The notes: generated by a model not told the origin, from the sequence alone. A stretch of DNA of 64,000 nt from Nostoc sp. TCL240-02 (GCF_013343235.1 NZ_CP040094.1:7621001-7685000); one strand, 5' to 3'; positions 9,155 to 18,415 are shown, counted from the first letter of the stretch. Numbers and translations are program-made.

Positions 9155-10337
9155 CCAGAAATGTTGAATGCTGATACAAAACTTTACATTATTAGTTACA
9201 CTAAGTCTCAAAAGCTTAAATTAGTCAGCAAAACATCATCTCCTCAAACCAATGAACATAGCTGATTTTCTGACACATACAAGATTGAAGATAGCGGAAT
9301 TTATCTAATAGTGTATGTCCCCATTGTTCGGGAATAGATAAAAGCTGTAAAATCAGATAGGCTATCAAGCTCACGTAAATTTGTATGGTAATACCATTGA
9401 CGTTTTTGGTAATGAGTTTGTCAAGTTTTAAGTGCATCTTTAAAAACTTCCACAACAATTCAACTCCCCAACGTAATCGATAAATATCCCTAATTTCATC
9501 ATCATGAACAGCTGCATCTCCCGACTCTGGTAAATTAGTCACTAAGCGAAACTCGGTTTTTGTCTCTAAATCACAGAAATTAATTACTCTATAAGCTTGA
9601 GCATCATCAGATGCACCAACTTTGACCAATCCATTTGAGCCATCAAATTCTAGTTTCCAATTGTTTTTTATCCGCAAAACAAAATATTTGTTTTCTTGTA
9701 CTAATTCTTGGATAAATTTTAATCCAGCAAAACCCCTATCCATTACTCCAACAGCATTTATTGGGAGACTAGACATCATTTTGGAACCAAATTTATAATC
9801 ATGGTCATGTCCAAAATTGATGAAGTTATCTTCTGGGCTTCCTGTGGAGAGATTTAAGGAACTAAACAGCTTGACTTGATGATGACCTAGTACCCATAAC
9901 AATTTACTTGTGAGAGTAATAATTGTTGAATCTATTGGACAAATTGCATATTTATTGTGTAACTTTTTTTGAACTTCCTTCTGTACTAATTCATTTAATT
10001 TTTGGTAAATCTCTTGAAAAGGTTTTTGGCTTCGATGTAAATTTGCTTTAGAGAAAGTAGAAATATCTACCTCAAAACAATTGTTATTTAATCTGTTAAA
10101 CAAATCTCGCATACTTGTTAAGCTGTTATCCAGGGCATAGGATAGCCAGCACTCAAAAAACAGACGACTGTTCAATACTGGATAATCGTTTTTTGGCAGG
10201 CTTTTCAGTATATCTTTGACAATTTTGGGAAATGAATTTATAATCACAATCAAACTAATATATTTTAAGCCTTAGCCCAAAACTACCATATTTTGGGCTA
10301 TTTTTATCGGATTTTTCTTAACATTCAACACTTCTGG
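9155..10337 (-). mobile_element. IS4-family insertion sequence, apparently intact
   Basis: Imperfect terminal inverted repeats CCAGAAATGTTGAATG (9155-9170) and CATTCAACACTTCTGG (10322-10337) bound a 1183-bp element. It is flanked by TATTTA on both sides (9149-9154, 10338-10343), a likely target duplication. Outside these lie oppositely oriented runs of AGTAATGAGTA-type repeats, so it appears to have landed inside a palindromic spacer repeat. A second, nonsense-mutated copy sits at 22468-23651. Confidence 0.8.
9225..10253 (-). CDS. IS4-family transposase
   Basis: A 342-residue DDE transposase. The first Asp is in CPIDSTIITL and the second in GVMDRGFAG. The Glu lies in a perfect Y-x2-R-x3-E-x6-K signature (YRLRWGVELLWKFLK) that defines the IS4 family. 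The start is uncertain: the first codon is TTG, with a GTG two codons later. The coding sequence is full length compared with the copy at 22.5 kb, which has a stop where this one has Gln in GITIQIYV. Likely functional. Confidence 0.85.
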   Translation of the reverse strand: MIVIINSFPKIVKDILKSLPKNDYPVLNSRLFFECWLSYALDNSLTSMRDLFNRLNNNCFEVDISTFSKANLHRSQKPFQEIYQKLNELVQKEVQKKLHNKYAICPIDSTIITLTSKLLWVLGHHQVKLFSSLNLSTGSPEDNFINFGHDHDYKFGSKMMSSLPINAVGVMDRGFAGLKFIQELVQENKYFVLRIKNNWKLEFDGSNGLVKVGASDDAQAYRVINFCDLETKTEFRLVTNLPESGDAAVHDDEIRDIYRLRWGVELLWKFLKMHLKLDKLITKNVNGITIQIYVSLIAYLILQLLSIPEQWGHTLLDKFRYLQSCMCQKISYVHWFEEMMFC

Positions 10338-10434
10338 TATTTACTCATTACTTATTACTTATTACTCATTACTCCTTCTTAAGAGTGCGTTCACGGCGGT
10401 GAGGATGTCAACAGGTGAAAATCTATTGTTTGGA

Positions 10435-11463
10435 TTAAGCTTTGCCGCTGCCTAACAAATATAGTAGCGCCATGCGAACGGCGATACCGCTAGTAACTTG
10501 CGATTGAATAAGACTAAATTCTGGATCATCCATCAATTCAGAACTAATTTCAACACCACGGTTAACGGGGCCGGGATGCAAAACTTTAACATTAGGTTTA
10601 CAAAGTTGCAATTTTGTACGTGTAATACCAAATAGCTGATGATATTCTCGCAAACTTGGCAATAAATGAGCCGTCATACGCTCTTTTTGTAAGCGTAGAG
10701 TCATCACAAAGTCGGCATTTTGTAAAGCTGGTTCTAGCTGCCAATGTAGAAAAAGTGGCGGAGTGGGGAAGTGGGGGGATAACTCCTGACTTCTGACTCC
10801 TAACTCTTCAGAGATGTACTCGGCAAATAATTTGGGTAAGAGGGTTGGTGGTGCTGCCAGATGGACTTCGGCCCCACTGGCAATTAAACTCCAAATATTC
10901 GATCGCGCTACGCGAGAATGGAGAATATCTCCAACAATGGCAATCTTTTTCCCCTTTAAAAGTTCCAGTCGGGGACTAGCTGGGTCAATTAGAGTACAAA
11001 TAGTAAATAAATCTAGCAGTGCTTGGGAAGGATGCTCATGTTGACCATCACCAGCATTAAGGACACTAACTCGTACACCTAAACGATCCATTTCAGCTGC
11101 GATCGCATTTGGTACTCCTGCCTCTCGATGGCGGACTACCATAATATCAGTTCCCATTGCCAAATAAGTCTTCGCCGTGTCGAGAATTGTTTCTCCCTTA
11201 GTCATTGAAGATGTGGCGGCGGCAAAGTTTAGCGTATCTGCACTTAAGCGTTTCGCCGCGAGTTCAAAACTACTGCGAGTCCGGGTAGAAGATTCAAAAA
11301 ATAAATTCGCCACCACCTGTCCCTGCAAAGTTGGCACTTTCTTCGTCCGCCGCGATAGCACCTCTTGAAAACTGGCAGCAGTTTGCAAAACAGTATCGTA
11401 TTCAGTGGTGGTGAAGTCAGCTAAAGAAAGAATGTGATGACGATTCCAGGTGGTAGTAGGCAT
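10435..11463 (-). CDS. pyrB: aspartate carbamoyltransferase catalytic chain
   Basis: Condenses carbamoyl phosphate with aspartate, the first committed step of pyrimidine synthesis. Carbamoyl-phosphate motif [10 protein letters not shown], the HPSQALLD motif and the [10 protein letters not shown] segment are present, and the C-terminus [14 protein letters not shown] is typical. At 342 residues it is ~20-30 longer than many homologues. The excess, about residues 217-237 (after SEELG), is encoded by spacer-type repeats (10752-10812: ACTCCTGACTTCTGACTCC and a GTGGGGAA run). This extra loop lies in the aspartate-binding domain and is presumably tolerated. Upstream is a 100-bp repeat-filled gap, then mgtE on the same strand. 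Confidence 0.92.
   Translation of the reverse strand: MPTTTWNRHHILSLADFTTTEYDTVLQTAASFQEVLSRRTKKVPTLQGQVVANLFFESSTRTRSSFELAAKRLSADTLNFAAATSSMTKGETILDTAKTYLAMGTDIMVVRHREAGVPNAIAAEMDRLGVRVSVLNAGDGQHEHPSQALLDLFTICTLIDPASPRLELLKGKKIAIVGDILHSRVARSNIWSLIASGAEVHLAAPPTLLPKLFAEYISEELGVRSQELSPHFPTPPLFLHWQLEPALQNADFVMTLRLQKERMTAHLLPSLREYHQLFGITRTKLQLCKPNVKVLHPGPVNRGVEISSELMDDPEFSLIQSQVTSGIAVRMALLYLLGSGKA
10752..10812. repeat. spacer-type repeat inserted in frame in pyrB
   Basis: A run of GTGGCGGAGTGGGGAAGTGG followed by ACTCCTGACTTCTGACTCC. The second part also occurs in spacers near 13405 and 48695. It keeps the pyrB frame open. Confidence 0.65.
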
Positions 11464-11465
11464 AT

Positions 11466-11560
11466 TTGGAGACTGGGGACTGGAGACTGGTGATTGGGAA
11501 CTGGAGGACTGGGGGAGATAAGGGAAAAATAATCAATGCCCTATGCCCTATGCCCAATAC
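11466..11560. repeat. GACTGGG-type tandem repeats
   Basis: Heptamer-like GACTGGGGACTGGAGACTGG units followed by CCCTATG/CCCAATG units fill the whole spacer between pyrB and mgtE. They are typical Nostoc short tandem repeats. Confidence 0.75.
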
Positions 11561-11562
11561 CT

Positions 11563-12915
11563 TCACGTTGGTAAATGGAAAACGTTTAAAGCTAGAGAAA
11601 TTAGGCTAAGGAACGTTAGAAACCCAATTGTATCTAGCATTGTAGTCACTAACGGGCCACTAACCAAAGCCGGGTCAAGTTTTAAGCGTTTCAAAGCCAT
11701 TGGCAGTAAAGTGCCGAGTGTAACAGCGACAATTGTATTAGTTGCCATTACCATTCCGGCAATTAAAGCCACCCATCGTTCTTGGGGCCGCGCCCAAATT
11801 AAGGAAAGCAGGATCATTGTTGTGGCTAAAGCTAAGGCTGTACCTAAACCAGCTAGAAGTTCCTTACGGAGAATTTTTAAGGTATCTTTGGGTGTTACCT
11901 CGCCTACTCCCAAGCCGCGGATTGTCACCGTTAATGATTGAATCCCAACAGTACCACCAGTGTTAGAAAAAATCGGCATGATGACAGCTAGAACTGGCAC
12001 TGCGGCAATTACAGATTGAAAAGGCGCGATCGCACTGGCTGCACCAATATATAATGCCATGATGCCCAATAGCCAAGGTAAGCGGTTACAGATAGTGAGT
12101 AAGGGAGAGGATAAAGCTGCTTCATCACCACTCACACCCGCGAGTTTTTGAATATCTTCTGTGGCTTCCTCTTCTAAAATATCCATGACATCATCAATGG
12201 TGACGATGCCAACCAATCGGTCTTCCCGATCGACTACGGGGATAGCGATTAAGTCGTAGCGCTGCATGATTCGCGCCACTTCTTCTTGAGGGGTTTCAGT
12301 TCTCACCTTAATGACGCGATCGCTAGAGATATCCTTGATGAAAACGTCGGGAAAGGTAAATAGCAACTGGCGCAGTGAAACTACTCTTACTAGCGTCCGG
12401 TTATCATCGGTGACGTAGGCGTAGTAAATCGACTCTTTGTCTTCATCTTGACGGCGGATTTTACTTAGGGCTTCACCTACAGTTAAACCTTGCCGTAACC
12501 GAACATATTCGGTTGTCATCACGCGCCCAGCAGTGCCTTCTGGATAGCCGAGAATCGTTGCTGTTGCTTGCCTTTGCTCTGGACTTAGTTCTTGTAATAG
12601 CCGTTTGATTACTCCAGCAGGTAATTCATCAAACAATTCTGCCCGTTCGTCGGGACTCATTGCTTCTACAAGTTGTACTACCTGGACATCATGTAGTGAA
12701 TTGATTAGTTCTTCCTGCACATCTGTAGGCAGATATTCAAATACATCGATTGCCTGAGCTTTGTTGAGTAAACGGAATGCGATCGCGCGTTGTTTTTCAG
12801 GCAATTGTGTAATGTAATCTCCCACATCCACAGGTTGCAAGCGATTTAAATCCCACTTCAACTGGTTTAAATCGGTAGTATCAGTAAGCAAATCACGAAT
12901 ATCTTGTGTGAGCAT
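11563..12915 (-). CDS. mgtE: magnesium transporter MgtE
   Basis: A 450-residue Mg2+ channel/transporter. Domains in order: MgtE N-terminal superhelical domain (about 20-130, with the LPEKQRAIAFRLL and MSPDERAELFDELP repeats), two CBS domains (about 135-255, MTTEYVRLRQ and AIPVVDREDRLVGIVT), and a C-terminal membrane domain of about five helices (275-450, including PIFSNTGGTVGIQSL and NTIVAVTLG). The cytoplasmic domains sense Mg2+ and close the pore when it is plentiful. The start ATG at 12915 follows AGGAG, which lies within a palindrome (see next entry). Confidence 0.93.
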   Translation of the reverse strand: MLTQDIRDLLTDTTDLNQLKWDLNRLQPVDVGDYITQLPEKQRAIAFRLLNKAQAIDVFEYLPTDVQEELINSLHDVQVVQLVEAMSPDERAELFDELPAGVIKRLLQELSPEQRQATATILGYPEGTAGRVMTTEYVRLRQGLTVGEALSKIRRQDEDKESIYYAYVTDDNRTLVRVVSLRQLLFTFPDVFIKDISSDRVIKVRTETPQEEVARIMQRYDLIAIPVVDREDRLVGIVTIDDVMDILEEEATEDIQKLAGVSGDEAALSSPLLTICNRLPWLLGIMALYIGAASAIAPFQSVIAAVPVLAVIMPIFSNTGGTVGIQSLTVTIRGLGVGEVTPKDTLKILRKELLAGLGTALALATTMILLSLIWARPQERWVALIAGMVMATNTIVAVTLGTLLPMALKRLKLDPALVSGPLVTTMLDTIGFLTFLSLISLALNVFHLPT

Positions 12916-12954
12916 GAGATATATCTCCTAAGTCTCCCCCGCGCTGGGAGACTT
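12916..12954 (-). promoter_or_regulatory. hairpins over the mgtE ribosome-binding site
   Basis: Immediately upstream of the mgtE start is a perfect palindrome, GAGATATATCTC (12916-12927), which contains the AGGAG ribosome site. Next to it is a 9-bp stem AAGTCTCCC/GGGAGACTT (12930-12938 and 12946-12954, 7-nt loop). In the mRNA these could limit ribosome access. It does not match the M-box riboswitch as I know it, and no regulatory role has been shown. Confidence 0.4.
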
Positions 12955-13422
12955 CCTCGCCAGCTCAGAGGAGGTTGATACTGCCATCTGGTGGACTATT
13001 GCCCATAAAATTTCAACAACTCAATATCGATATCTAAGTTAAGGCATCGCTAGTCATCATCCTAACCTGGAATAGCGCTCTCAGGTAGACACTGAATATT
13101 AGCATTCAGTATCTGTAATATTTATGACTAGTTTAATCGCCCTAAATTTTAGGTAATTTTTCTGTACCTAAAGTAGATTTTACTACTGCTAGAAGCTATG
13201 TCAATCCAATCAATGAATTTACTCGCAAAATTCATAGAGTCAAAATATTTACAACATTAATAAGTAGTATTTTGTATCAAGCAACTTCATGCATAGTTAC
13301 CTGGACAAAACAGTGTGTAAGTACTAGGCTTTACGCTGCACCTATCCACAGTCGTAAAGATTCATTCTGAATTCTGTTAGCGGTAGCAGGGTGTTTAGCT
13401 TGTCCTGACTCCTGAATTCTGT
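12955..13422. other. spacer with repeat remnants
   Basis: No gene is supported. The right end carries GTTAGCGGTAGCAGGGTG (also near 25345) and CCTGACTCCTGAATTCTG (also near 48695), which are dispersed Nostoc repeats. The truncated transposase begins directly after them. Confidence 0.45.
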
Positions 13423-13987
13423 TTGGATCAAATTAGGATAGTCCAAGGTATTCTTGACGAAAACTTCATTTTTATTGATGAATCCGGTGTAAATTTATCT
13501 TTAGTAAGGTTATTTGCGCGTGCTCCAAAAGGAAACCGAGCGTATGCACCTCGTCCACAAAAACGAAACAAAAATGTCTCTTTAATAGGTGCCATTGCTC
13601 TTAAAGGTGTGATTACTCAAGTTAGCCTCCTTGGTGCGACAGATGGGCTAACATCTGAAACATTTATTTCCCAAAAGCTAGTTCCAAAACTTTGGAAAGG
13701 TGCTTGTGTAATCATGGATAACTGTTCGATCTATAAAGGTAAAGAAATTGAGGCTTTAATTGAAGCAGCCGGAGCTAAACTAATTTATTTACCACCATAT
13801 TCTCCTGATTTTTCACAAGCTTGAAAATTGTTGGTCAAAAATTAAGAGTATACTTCCTTCTCTTGGTTCCAGAAATTATCCAGATTTAGCTATAGCTATA
13901 GCTATTGAAAAAGCCTTTAGTAAAGTCTCTGTAAATAATATCTGTGCTTGGTTCACTCATTGTTGTTACTGTAACTCACCAGACTAG
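13423..13987 (+). pseudogene. IS630-family transposase, 5'-truncated and frameshifted
   Basis: This is the C-terminal two-thirds of a DDE transposase. FIDESGVNLS and VIMDNCSIYK carry the two Asp residues, and PPYSPDFS ends at a premature TGA near 13824. The frame resumes out of phase with ENCWSKIK, which carries the catalytic Glu, and runs to WFTHCCYC and a TAG at 13985. The N-terminal helix-turn-helix part is absent; homology begins right after dispersed repeats. It is related to, but clearly different from, the transposase at 21.4 kb. A GCTATA triplication lies near 13893. Confidence 0.85.
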
Positions 13988-14230
13988 AAATTGCTATATT
14001 TACGCCGCACTGTACTAGTCTGTACGATAAAATTATGTAAAAGCCTAGAACTGGGGATGTAGGACATAAAGTTGATAAATCGAATCAGGAATAAGAATTT
14101 ATTCTGTGTTAGTTGGAACTAGTTTCGTCTGAAAATCTTTAATGCTCAGTATCTGAAAAATAATAATAATTTATCTGTTTGATGCCAAGCTATCTGGGGG
14201 AATATAACGAAACTCCAGTGAGGTTAAGCA

Positions 14231-16024
14231 ATGGTTAATCAGACATACACAGTTGATGTTTTAGTTGTCGGTGGAGGAACCGGAGGCACTGCGGCTGCTA
14301 TCCAAGCGGCGCGACGGGGAGCCAAAACGATTTTGGTGAGTGAATTTCCTTGGTTGGGGGGAATGCTAACTTCGGCTGGAGTGTCTGTACCCGATGGCAA
14401 TGAATTAGAAACCTTTCAAACGGGTTTATGGGGTGCGTTTTTGCAGGAATTGCGGCAACGACAGCCCGGAGGATTAGATAACAGCTGGGTAAGCTTTTTT
14501 AGTTACGATCCTCAAATTGGGGCAGAGATTTTTGCAGACTGGGTGCAGGAATTGCCAAATCTGCACTGGATTTCTGGACAAGTACCAATAGACGTATTTT
14601 GCCAAGGTGATTCTATTACTGGTGTGCGCTTTGCTGATTTTGCTGTCACAGCCAAAATTATTCTTGATGGTACAGAATTAGGAGATTTATTAGCTTTAGC
14701 TGAGATACCTTACCGTTGGGGCTGGGAATTGCAATCTGAGTGGGGAGAACCAAGCGCCCCAGTGGATTTTAACTCTTTCACCCAGAAATATCCTGTGCAA
14801 GCGCCCACTTATGTAGTGATTATGCAGGACTTTGGTGATGCAATTGCACCAGAAATTCCGGCTGCCCCTAACTATAATCCATCACAGTTTACAGATGCTT
14901 GGGATGGCTATGGAGCAGAGACATTTTTGAATTATGGACGTTTGCCTGGTAATCGATTCATGATTAATTGGCCAATCTGTGGCAATGACTACGGCCAAGG
15001 AGTAGGGCGGCTGATAGAGTCAGATGTGTCCAGAGGTGAATTCATCCAAGAATCTCGCTGGCATAGCCAAAATTTTGCCCATTTTATCCAAAATCAGCTT
15101 GGTCGTAGCTATGGTTTAGCAGAAAAAGTATTTCCTCACGCCCCTACAGCTTTTGCACTGCATCCCTATTATCGGGAAAGCCGCCGCTTATTGGGACTAA
15201 CTACTGTCCGAGAACAAGATATTTTGCCGATTGCCGAGGGAAGAGTTGCACCTATATTTAATGATGCGTTCGCCCTTGGCGTTTGCGAAGCAATCGCAGT
15301 TGGTAACTACGCCAATGACCACCATTATCCCGGTGTTCAATTCCCACTGCAACCAAAATCTATCCGTTGGGGCGGACGTTGGACTGGGACACCCTTTACA
15401 ATTCCCTACAGTTCCCTAATTCCAGCCACAACAGATGGTTTCTTAGTTTGTGAAAAGAACATTTCTGTCTCTCACATTGCTAATGGCGCTACCAGATTAC
15501 AACCTGTGGTTATGGGCATCGGTCAAGCAGCAGGTATGGCGGCGGCGATGTGTGTTGAGTTAGACTGTCAGCCGAGGCATTTACCTGTTAGATCGCTGCA
15601 AACAGCTTTATTAGAGGATAATCGTTCAAAAACAGCAATTATTCCTTTATTTAATCTTCCACCCAATCGTTCGGATTGGCTGCACTGGCAACTGTATTAC
15701 TTAAATAATCCACAAGCCTATCCAGTTAGTGGTTATTGCCCTTGCCCATCGGAGAATGAGTACCCTGACTCTGCTTTTGATAAGGCATTAATTCGGGAAA
15801 GTAACTGTTTCAAAGGGATTTTCTCCCGCTTGGAACAGCAGGAATACAGATTTGTTGTCACAGCGCCAGCCGCATATCAAGGGCAAAATTGGCAGCTTGT
15901 GACTTTGCGATCGCATATCGACGAGCAATTACGCGCTTACCCCCACGAACAATTAGTTACATTGTGGGGTCGTCATAATCACTTTGGTAATTGGTTATTA
16001 GTCGAACATTTAAAAGAAGGATAA
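14231..16024 (+). CDS. FAD-dependent oxidoreductase, unknown substrate
   Basis: A 597-residue flavoprotein. The N-terminal dinucleotide-binding motif is VLVVGGGTGGTAAAIQAARRG (about residues 10-30), followed by the acidic/Ser turn of the FAD-dependent oxidoreductase superfamily (FAD_oxidored type). A second FAD segment, IGQAAGMAAAM, lies near residue 440. The middle region carries the substrate domain with many Trp and Tyr residues, and the C-terminal ~120 residues look like a separate beta-rich domain. No signal peptide or membrane helix is seen. The start ATG at 14231 lies downstream of AGTGAGG. The substrate is not predictable. Confidence 0.75.
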   Translation: MVNQTYTVDVLVVGGGTGGTAAAIQAARRGAKTILVSEFPWLGGMLTSAGVSVPDGNELETFQTGLWGAFLQELRQRQPGGLDNSWVSFFSYDPQIGAEIFADWVQELPNLHWISGQVPIDVFCQGDSITGVRFADFAVTAKIILDGTELGDLLALAEIPYRWGWELQSEWGEPSAPVDFNSFTQKYPVQAPTYVVIMQDFGDAIAPEIPAAPNYNPSQFTDAWDGYGAETFLNYGRLPGNRFMINWPICGNDYGQGVGRLIESDVSRGEFIQESRWHSQNFAHFIQNQLGRSYGLAEKVFPHAPTAFALHPYYRESRRLLGLTTVREQDILPIAEGRVAPIFNDAFALGVCEAIAVGNYANDHHYPGVQFPLQPKSIRWGGRWTGTPFTIPYSSLIPATTDGFLVCEKNISVSHIANGATRLQPVVMGIGQAAGMAAAMCVELDCQPRHLPVRSLQTALLEDNRSKTAIIPLFNLPPNRSDWLHWQLYYLNNPQAYPVSGYCPCPSENEYPDSAFDKALIRESNCFKGIFSRLEQQEYRFVVTAPAAYQGQNWQLVTLRSHIDEQLRAYPHEQLVTLWGRHNHFGNWLLVEHLKEG

Positions 16025-16068
16025 GAAGAGTTTATTTTCAGTAAAACAGAATACTTTTTGATTAATTG

Positions 16069-16096
16069 TCCGGATATTAATCAAAAAGCTAAGTAT
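16069..16096 (+). promoter_or_regulatory. DIF-type (TCCGGA) promoter of patX
   Basis: TCCGGA at 16069-16074 occupies the -35 position, about 15 bp ahead of a TAAGTAT -10-like box (16090-16096). TCCGGA is the core of the motif known from promoters induced in differentiating heterocysts. The inferred transcript would start near 16103 and give a ~30-nt leader before patX. Sigma-factor use is inferred from the motif. Confidence 0.55.
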
Positions 16097-16131
16097 CAGT
16101 GAAGTGGAGAGTTCCAAAATAGACATTTGCT

Positions 16132-16359
16132 ATGCGTGCTGCCATTTCACTTTTAGTATCGAGTCTGGTGTTCGGCCCCTTAGCTTCTAACTGCCAAGCA
16201 ATGGTCAATCACTTATCAACTGGGCTACTTTCCACGCCTACTTCGGAACAGTGGCTCTCGGCAGCATCTGAACAAAATCCAGATGATGCGCCACGTCATC
16301 GCGGTAGTGGGCGTAGGGAAGTGACACAAAAATTAGGAAATACCTATGTTGTGGTTTAA
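16132..16359 (+). CDS. patX: PatX, RGSGR-type heterocyst-inhibitor precursor
   Basis: A 75-residue secreted peptide precursor. An N-terminal signal peptide (MRAAISLLVSSLVFGPLASN) is followed by a variable linker and then HRGSGR at residues 56-61. RGSGR is the pentapeptide active in PatS and PatX, which binds HetR and blocks heterocyst differentiation in neighbouring cells. PatX differs from PatS by having a signal peptide. Fourteen residues (REVTQKLGNTYVVV) follow the motif here, so C-terminal as well as N-terminal trimming would be needed to release the active peptide. A TCCGGA promoter lies upstream. Its position a few genes from gifA/glnA matches the Anabaena gene order as I recall it. Confidence 0.85.
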   Translation: MRAAISLLVSSLVFGPLASNCQAMVNHLSTGLLSTPTSEQWLSAASEQNPDDAPRHRGSGRREVTQKLGNTYVVV

Positions 16360-17077
16360 CCACCGTAGGATAATGCCTGTTCTTCAAAAAGAACCAAAAC
16401 TAAGGTTCCAGAAAACACGATGTTGTGCCAACATATTTGACACAGCTTTTGTGACAGAGATATATACAGTTGACACACGAAAATCTTCAGCGATCGCTTA
16501 GTATTTCAACTGCAAGCTTTGTATATCATTAGTTGGTCTTTTAATCCTGGCGATCAAAACACAAATAAAATTAAGTGTCTTGATCAGCAGCATTAACAAC
16601 TCCCAAAAGCTACACAACTGTTGCTTATATTCGGTGGGAAGCTCTGCGTCTCAATCCTTAACGGCTCTAGAAATAGATGTTATTTAGACTATCAGTTAAT
16701 CTAAAGCACTTCTAATTCAAACATTTTGCTTATTAAGGAAATAGTCTTAAGGTAACTTCACTCACTTTATTCCCTAATATCTTTTCTTCTCATACATTGA
16801 GTAGCTGGTTTCTATATGAGCAACTAATGGATCTTCACTTCGACGCGTGTTTAGCGTCCTTTACCTAAGCATAAAATCCATTTCGTTCCATTTGAGCTTA
16901 TCTAGGATATGGATTCGCACAATTAGTATAGATTTATTGCACTTGGCAACAAATATTACTATTTATGAGCTACTCTTGCACCCTGGTTCGTTCTCCTCGT
17001 ACATGGTGTTCAACGAAATAAATATTAAGAAGGATTTGCTAGATAATCTCACTCATCTTAATTATTCTACACCCAAT
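16360..17077. other. long spacer, possible RNA gene
   Basis: A 0.7-kb gap with no convincing protein gene. One open frame of 97 codons (16847-17140) runs through the terminator hairpin at its right end and has no ribosome site or recognisable domain. Because a strong plus-strand terminator lies just beyond, this stretch may encode an untranslated RNA or be a long 3' region of the patX transcript. Confidence 0.35.
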
Positions 17078-17108
17078 GACAGATGCAAAATTTTGCATCT
17101 GTCCTTTT
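17078..17108 (+). terminator. strong plus-strand terminator hairpin
   Basis: A perfect 26-bp palindrome (17078-17103; arms GACAGATGCAAAA and its complement) followed by CTTTTT. The T-run lies only on the plus strand, so it ends a rightward transcript, although no rightward gene lies within 700 bp upstream. Confidence 0.7.
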
Positions 17109-17152
17109 TAGGTAAAGTTTCCTTAAAGAAAAGGCAATGAAAAGGTATTGTT

Positions 17153-18211
17153 TCAAGCTGGCTTATGAGCAATGAAATACTTGCTCATAAAATGAGCTTG
17201 CATCTCAATATTCTCAAAGCCTACTCTTTGTAAACGCTCTACCAAGTTATCAGTGGTGTAATGCTTGTAATAGGGTTCATGGAAAGTTTCAGGAAAAGAG
17301 TCCATCATGTATTCCAACTCAGGTGAATCACTCAACTGAATGGAGTCACAGATAATAAAGACTCCACCTGGTTTTGTTATCCGGAAGCATTGCTCAATAA
17401 CTGTCTGACGTACAGATGCTGGTAACTCATGGAAGAGAAAAACAGAAGTTACAGCATGAAAATAATCATCTACATAAGGTAACTCTTCGGCATTCCCTTG
17501 CAAAAGTTGCGGTAGTTCTCCTGGGATTTGCGATAGTAGTTCATTTGCTTTCCGCAAATAAGCTGGTGACAAATCTGTGCCAAACAGAGATGCTTGAGGC
17601 AAGGCTGCCCGAATTAACTTTAAAGTCCGCCCAGTTCCACAAGCTACATCTAAAATACGGACTTGCTTTGGTGCAACCGAATCAAAAGCTTTCAGCCCTT
17701 GCTTGAGAGGAGCGAGAATTCGCCGCCGCATCGCATCAGCTGCCCCACCAAAAAGAATTTCTACTTGTAAGTCATACAAATTGGCTGACAAGTCACTCAA
17801 GTAGCCATTGCTTTGGTGATGGAAGTTCTGCACGTAGTAGCTGGGATAACCATCTGTGTCAATTTCGGGCGAAAAATCTTGATAATTTTGTTGTTTAACC
17901 CGCTCCCAGATTTGAGCAGAATCTAGCCACATCAGAGGATAGTAGGAAAAAAAGTCTTGCCAGGGGTTATCAAACAATAAACTTTCGGGGTAGACACCTT
18001 TTTGGGCATCTTGCCAGTCTGTTTCGAGCAACTGGTTCAATCTCTGTTGAAGTTTGACTAAAAGCTCATTTGAGATGGGTTTGGTCTTTTGTTCAAGTGT
18101 CGGATACACCAGGTTCCTCAACTGTGAACTTAATATCTTGTGAGCCAGACCAAAGTAATTTTTACCCTGCTGAAAGGTCTGATAAGTCAGCTTAGTTAAA
18201 CTCTCAGGCAT
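17153..18211 (-). CDS. class I SAM-dependent methyltransferase
   Basis: A 352-residue protein with a C-terminal Rossmann methyltransferase domain. Motif I is ILDVACGTGRTL (~190), the acidic residue of motif II is in FGTDLSP, GNAEELPY comes next, and the post-motif segment is ITKPGGVFIICD. The N-terminal ~170 residues are a helical, Tyr/Trp-rich extension conserved with this type in cyanobacteria, as far as I can tell. This architecture resembles ubiquinone/menaquinone or small-molecule O/C-methyltransferases, but the substrate is not evident. It stands alone, facing the plus-strand terminator at 17078. Confidence 0.75.
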   Translation of the reverse strand: MPESLTKLTYQTFQQGKNYFGLAHKILSSQLRNLVYPTLEQKTKPISNELLVKLQQRLNQLLETDWQDAQKGVYPESLLFDNPWQDFFSYYPLMWLDSAQIWERVKQQNYQDFSPEIDTDGYPSYYVQNFHHQSNGYLSDLSANLYDLQVEILFGGAADAMRRRILAPLKQGLKAFDSVAPKQVRILDVACGTGRTLKLIRAALPQASLFGTDLSPAYLRKANELLSQIPGELPQLLQGNAEELPYVDDYFHAVTSVFLFHELPASVRQTVIEQCFRITKPGGVFIICDSIQLSDSPELEYMMDSFPETFHEPYYKHYTTDNLVERLQRVGFENIEMQAHFMSKYFIAHKPA

Positions 18212-18415
18212 AAAAATAGCTTAAGTTTTGATTACTTTTATGTAAATAATTGTAACGAAAAATTACCTGTTGTTGGAAAAGTAAAAGCTCCCAGGGAAGG
18301 CAAACTTGAAGCCAAATGATTTTAGGCATCAGAGATAGATTGAGGAAGATTTTTCCAGCTTTGGGGACAAATGGCTAATATTGTCAGCAAACCAAAACAT
18401 AAACTTATGTAAAAA

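Noticed and set aside
12916..12954. M-box magnesium riboswitch before mgtE
   Set aside because: The leader is far shorter than an M-box and lacks its conserved helices; only simple hairpins are seen.
16847..17140. 97-codon open frame in the spacer after patX
   Set aside because: It runs through a perfect terminator palindrome, has no ribosome site and no recognisable domain.
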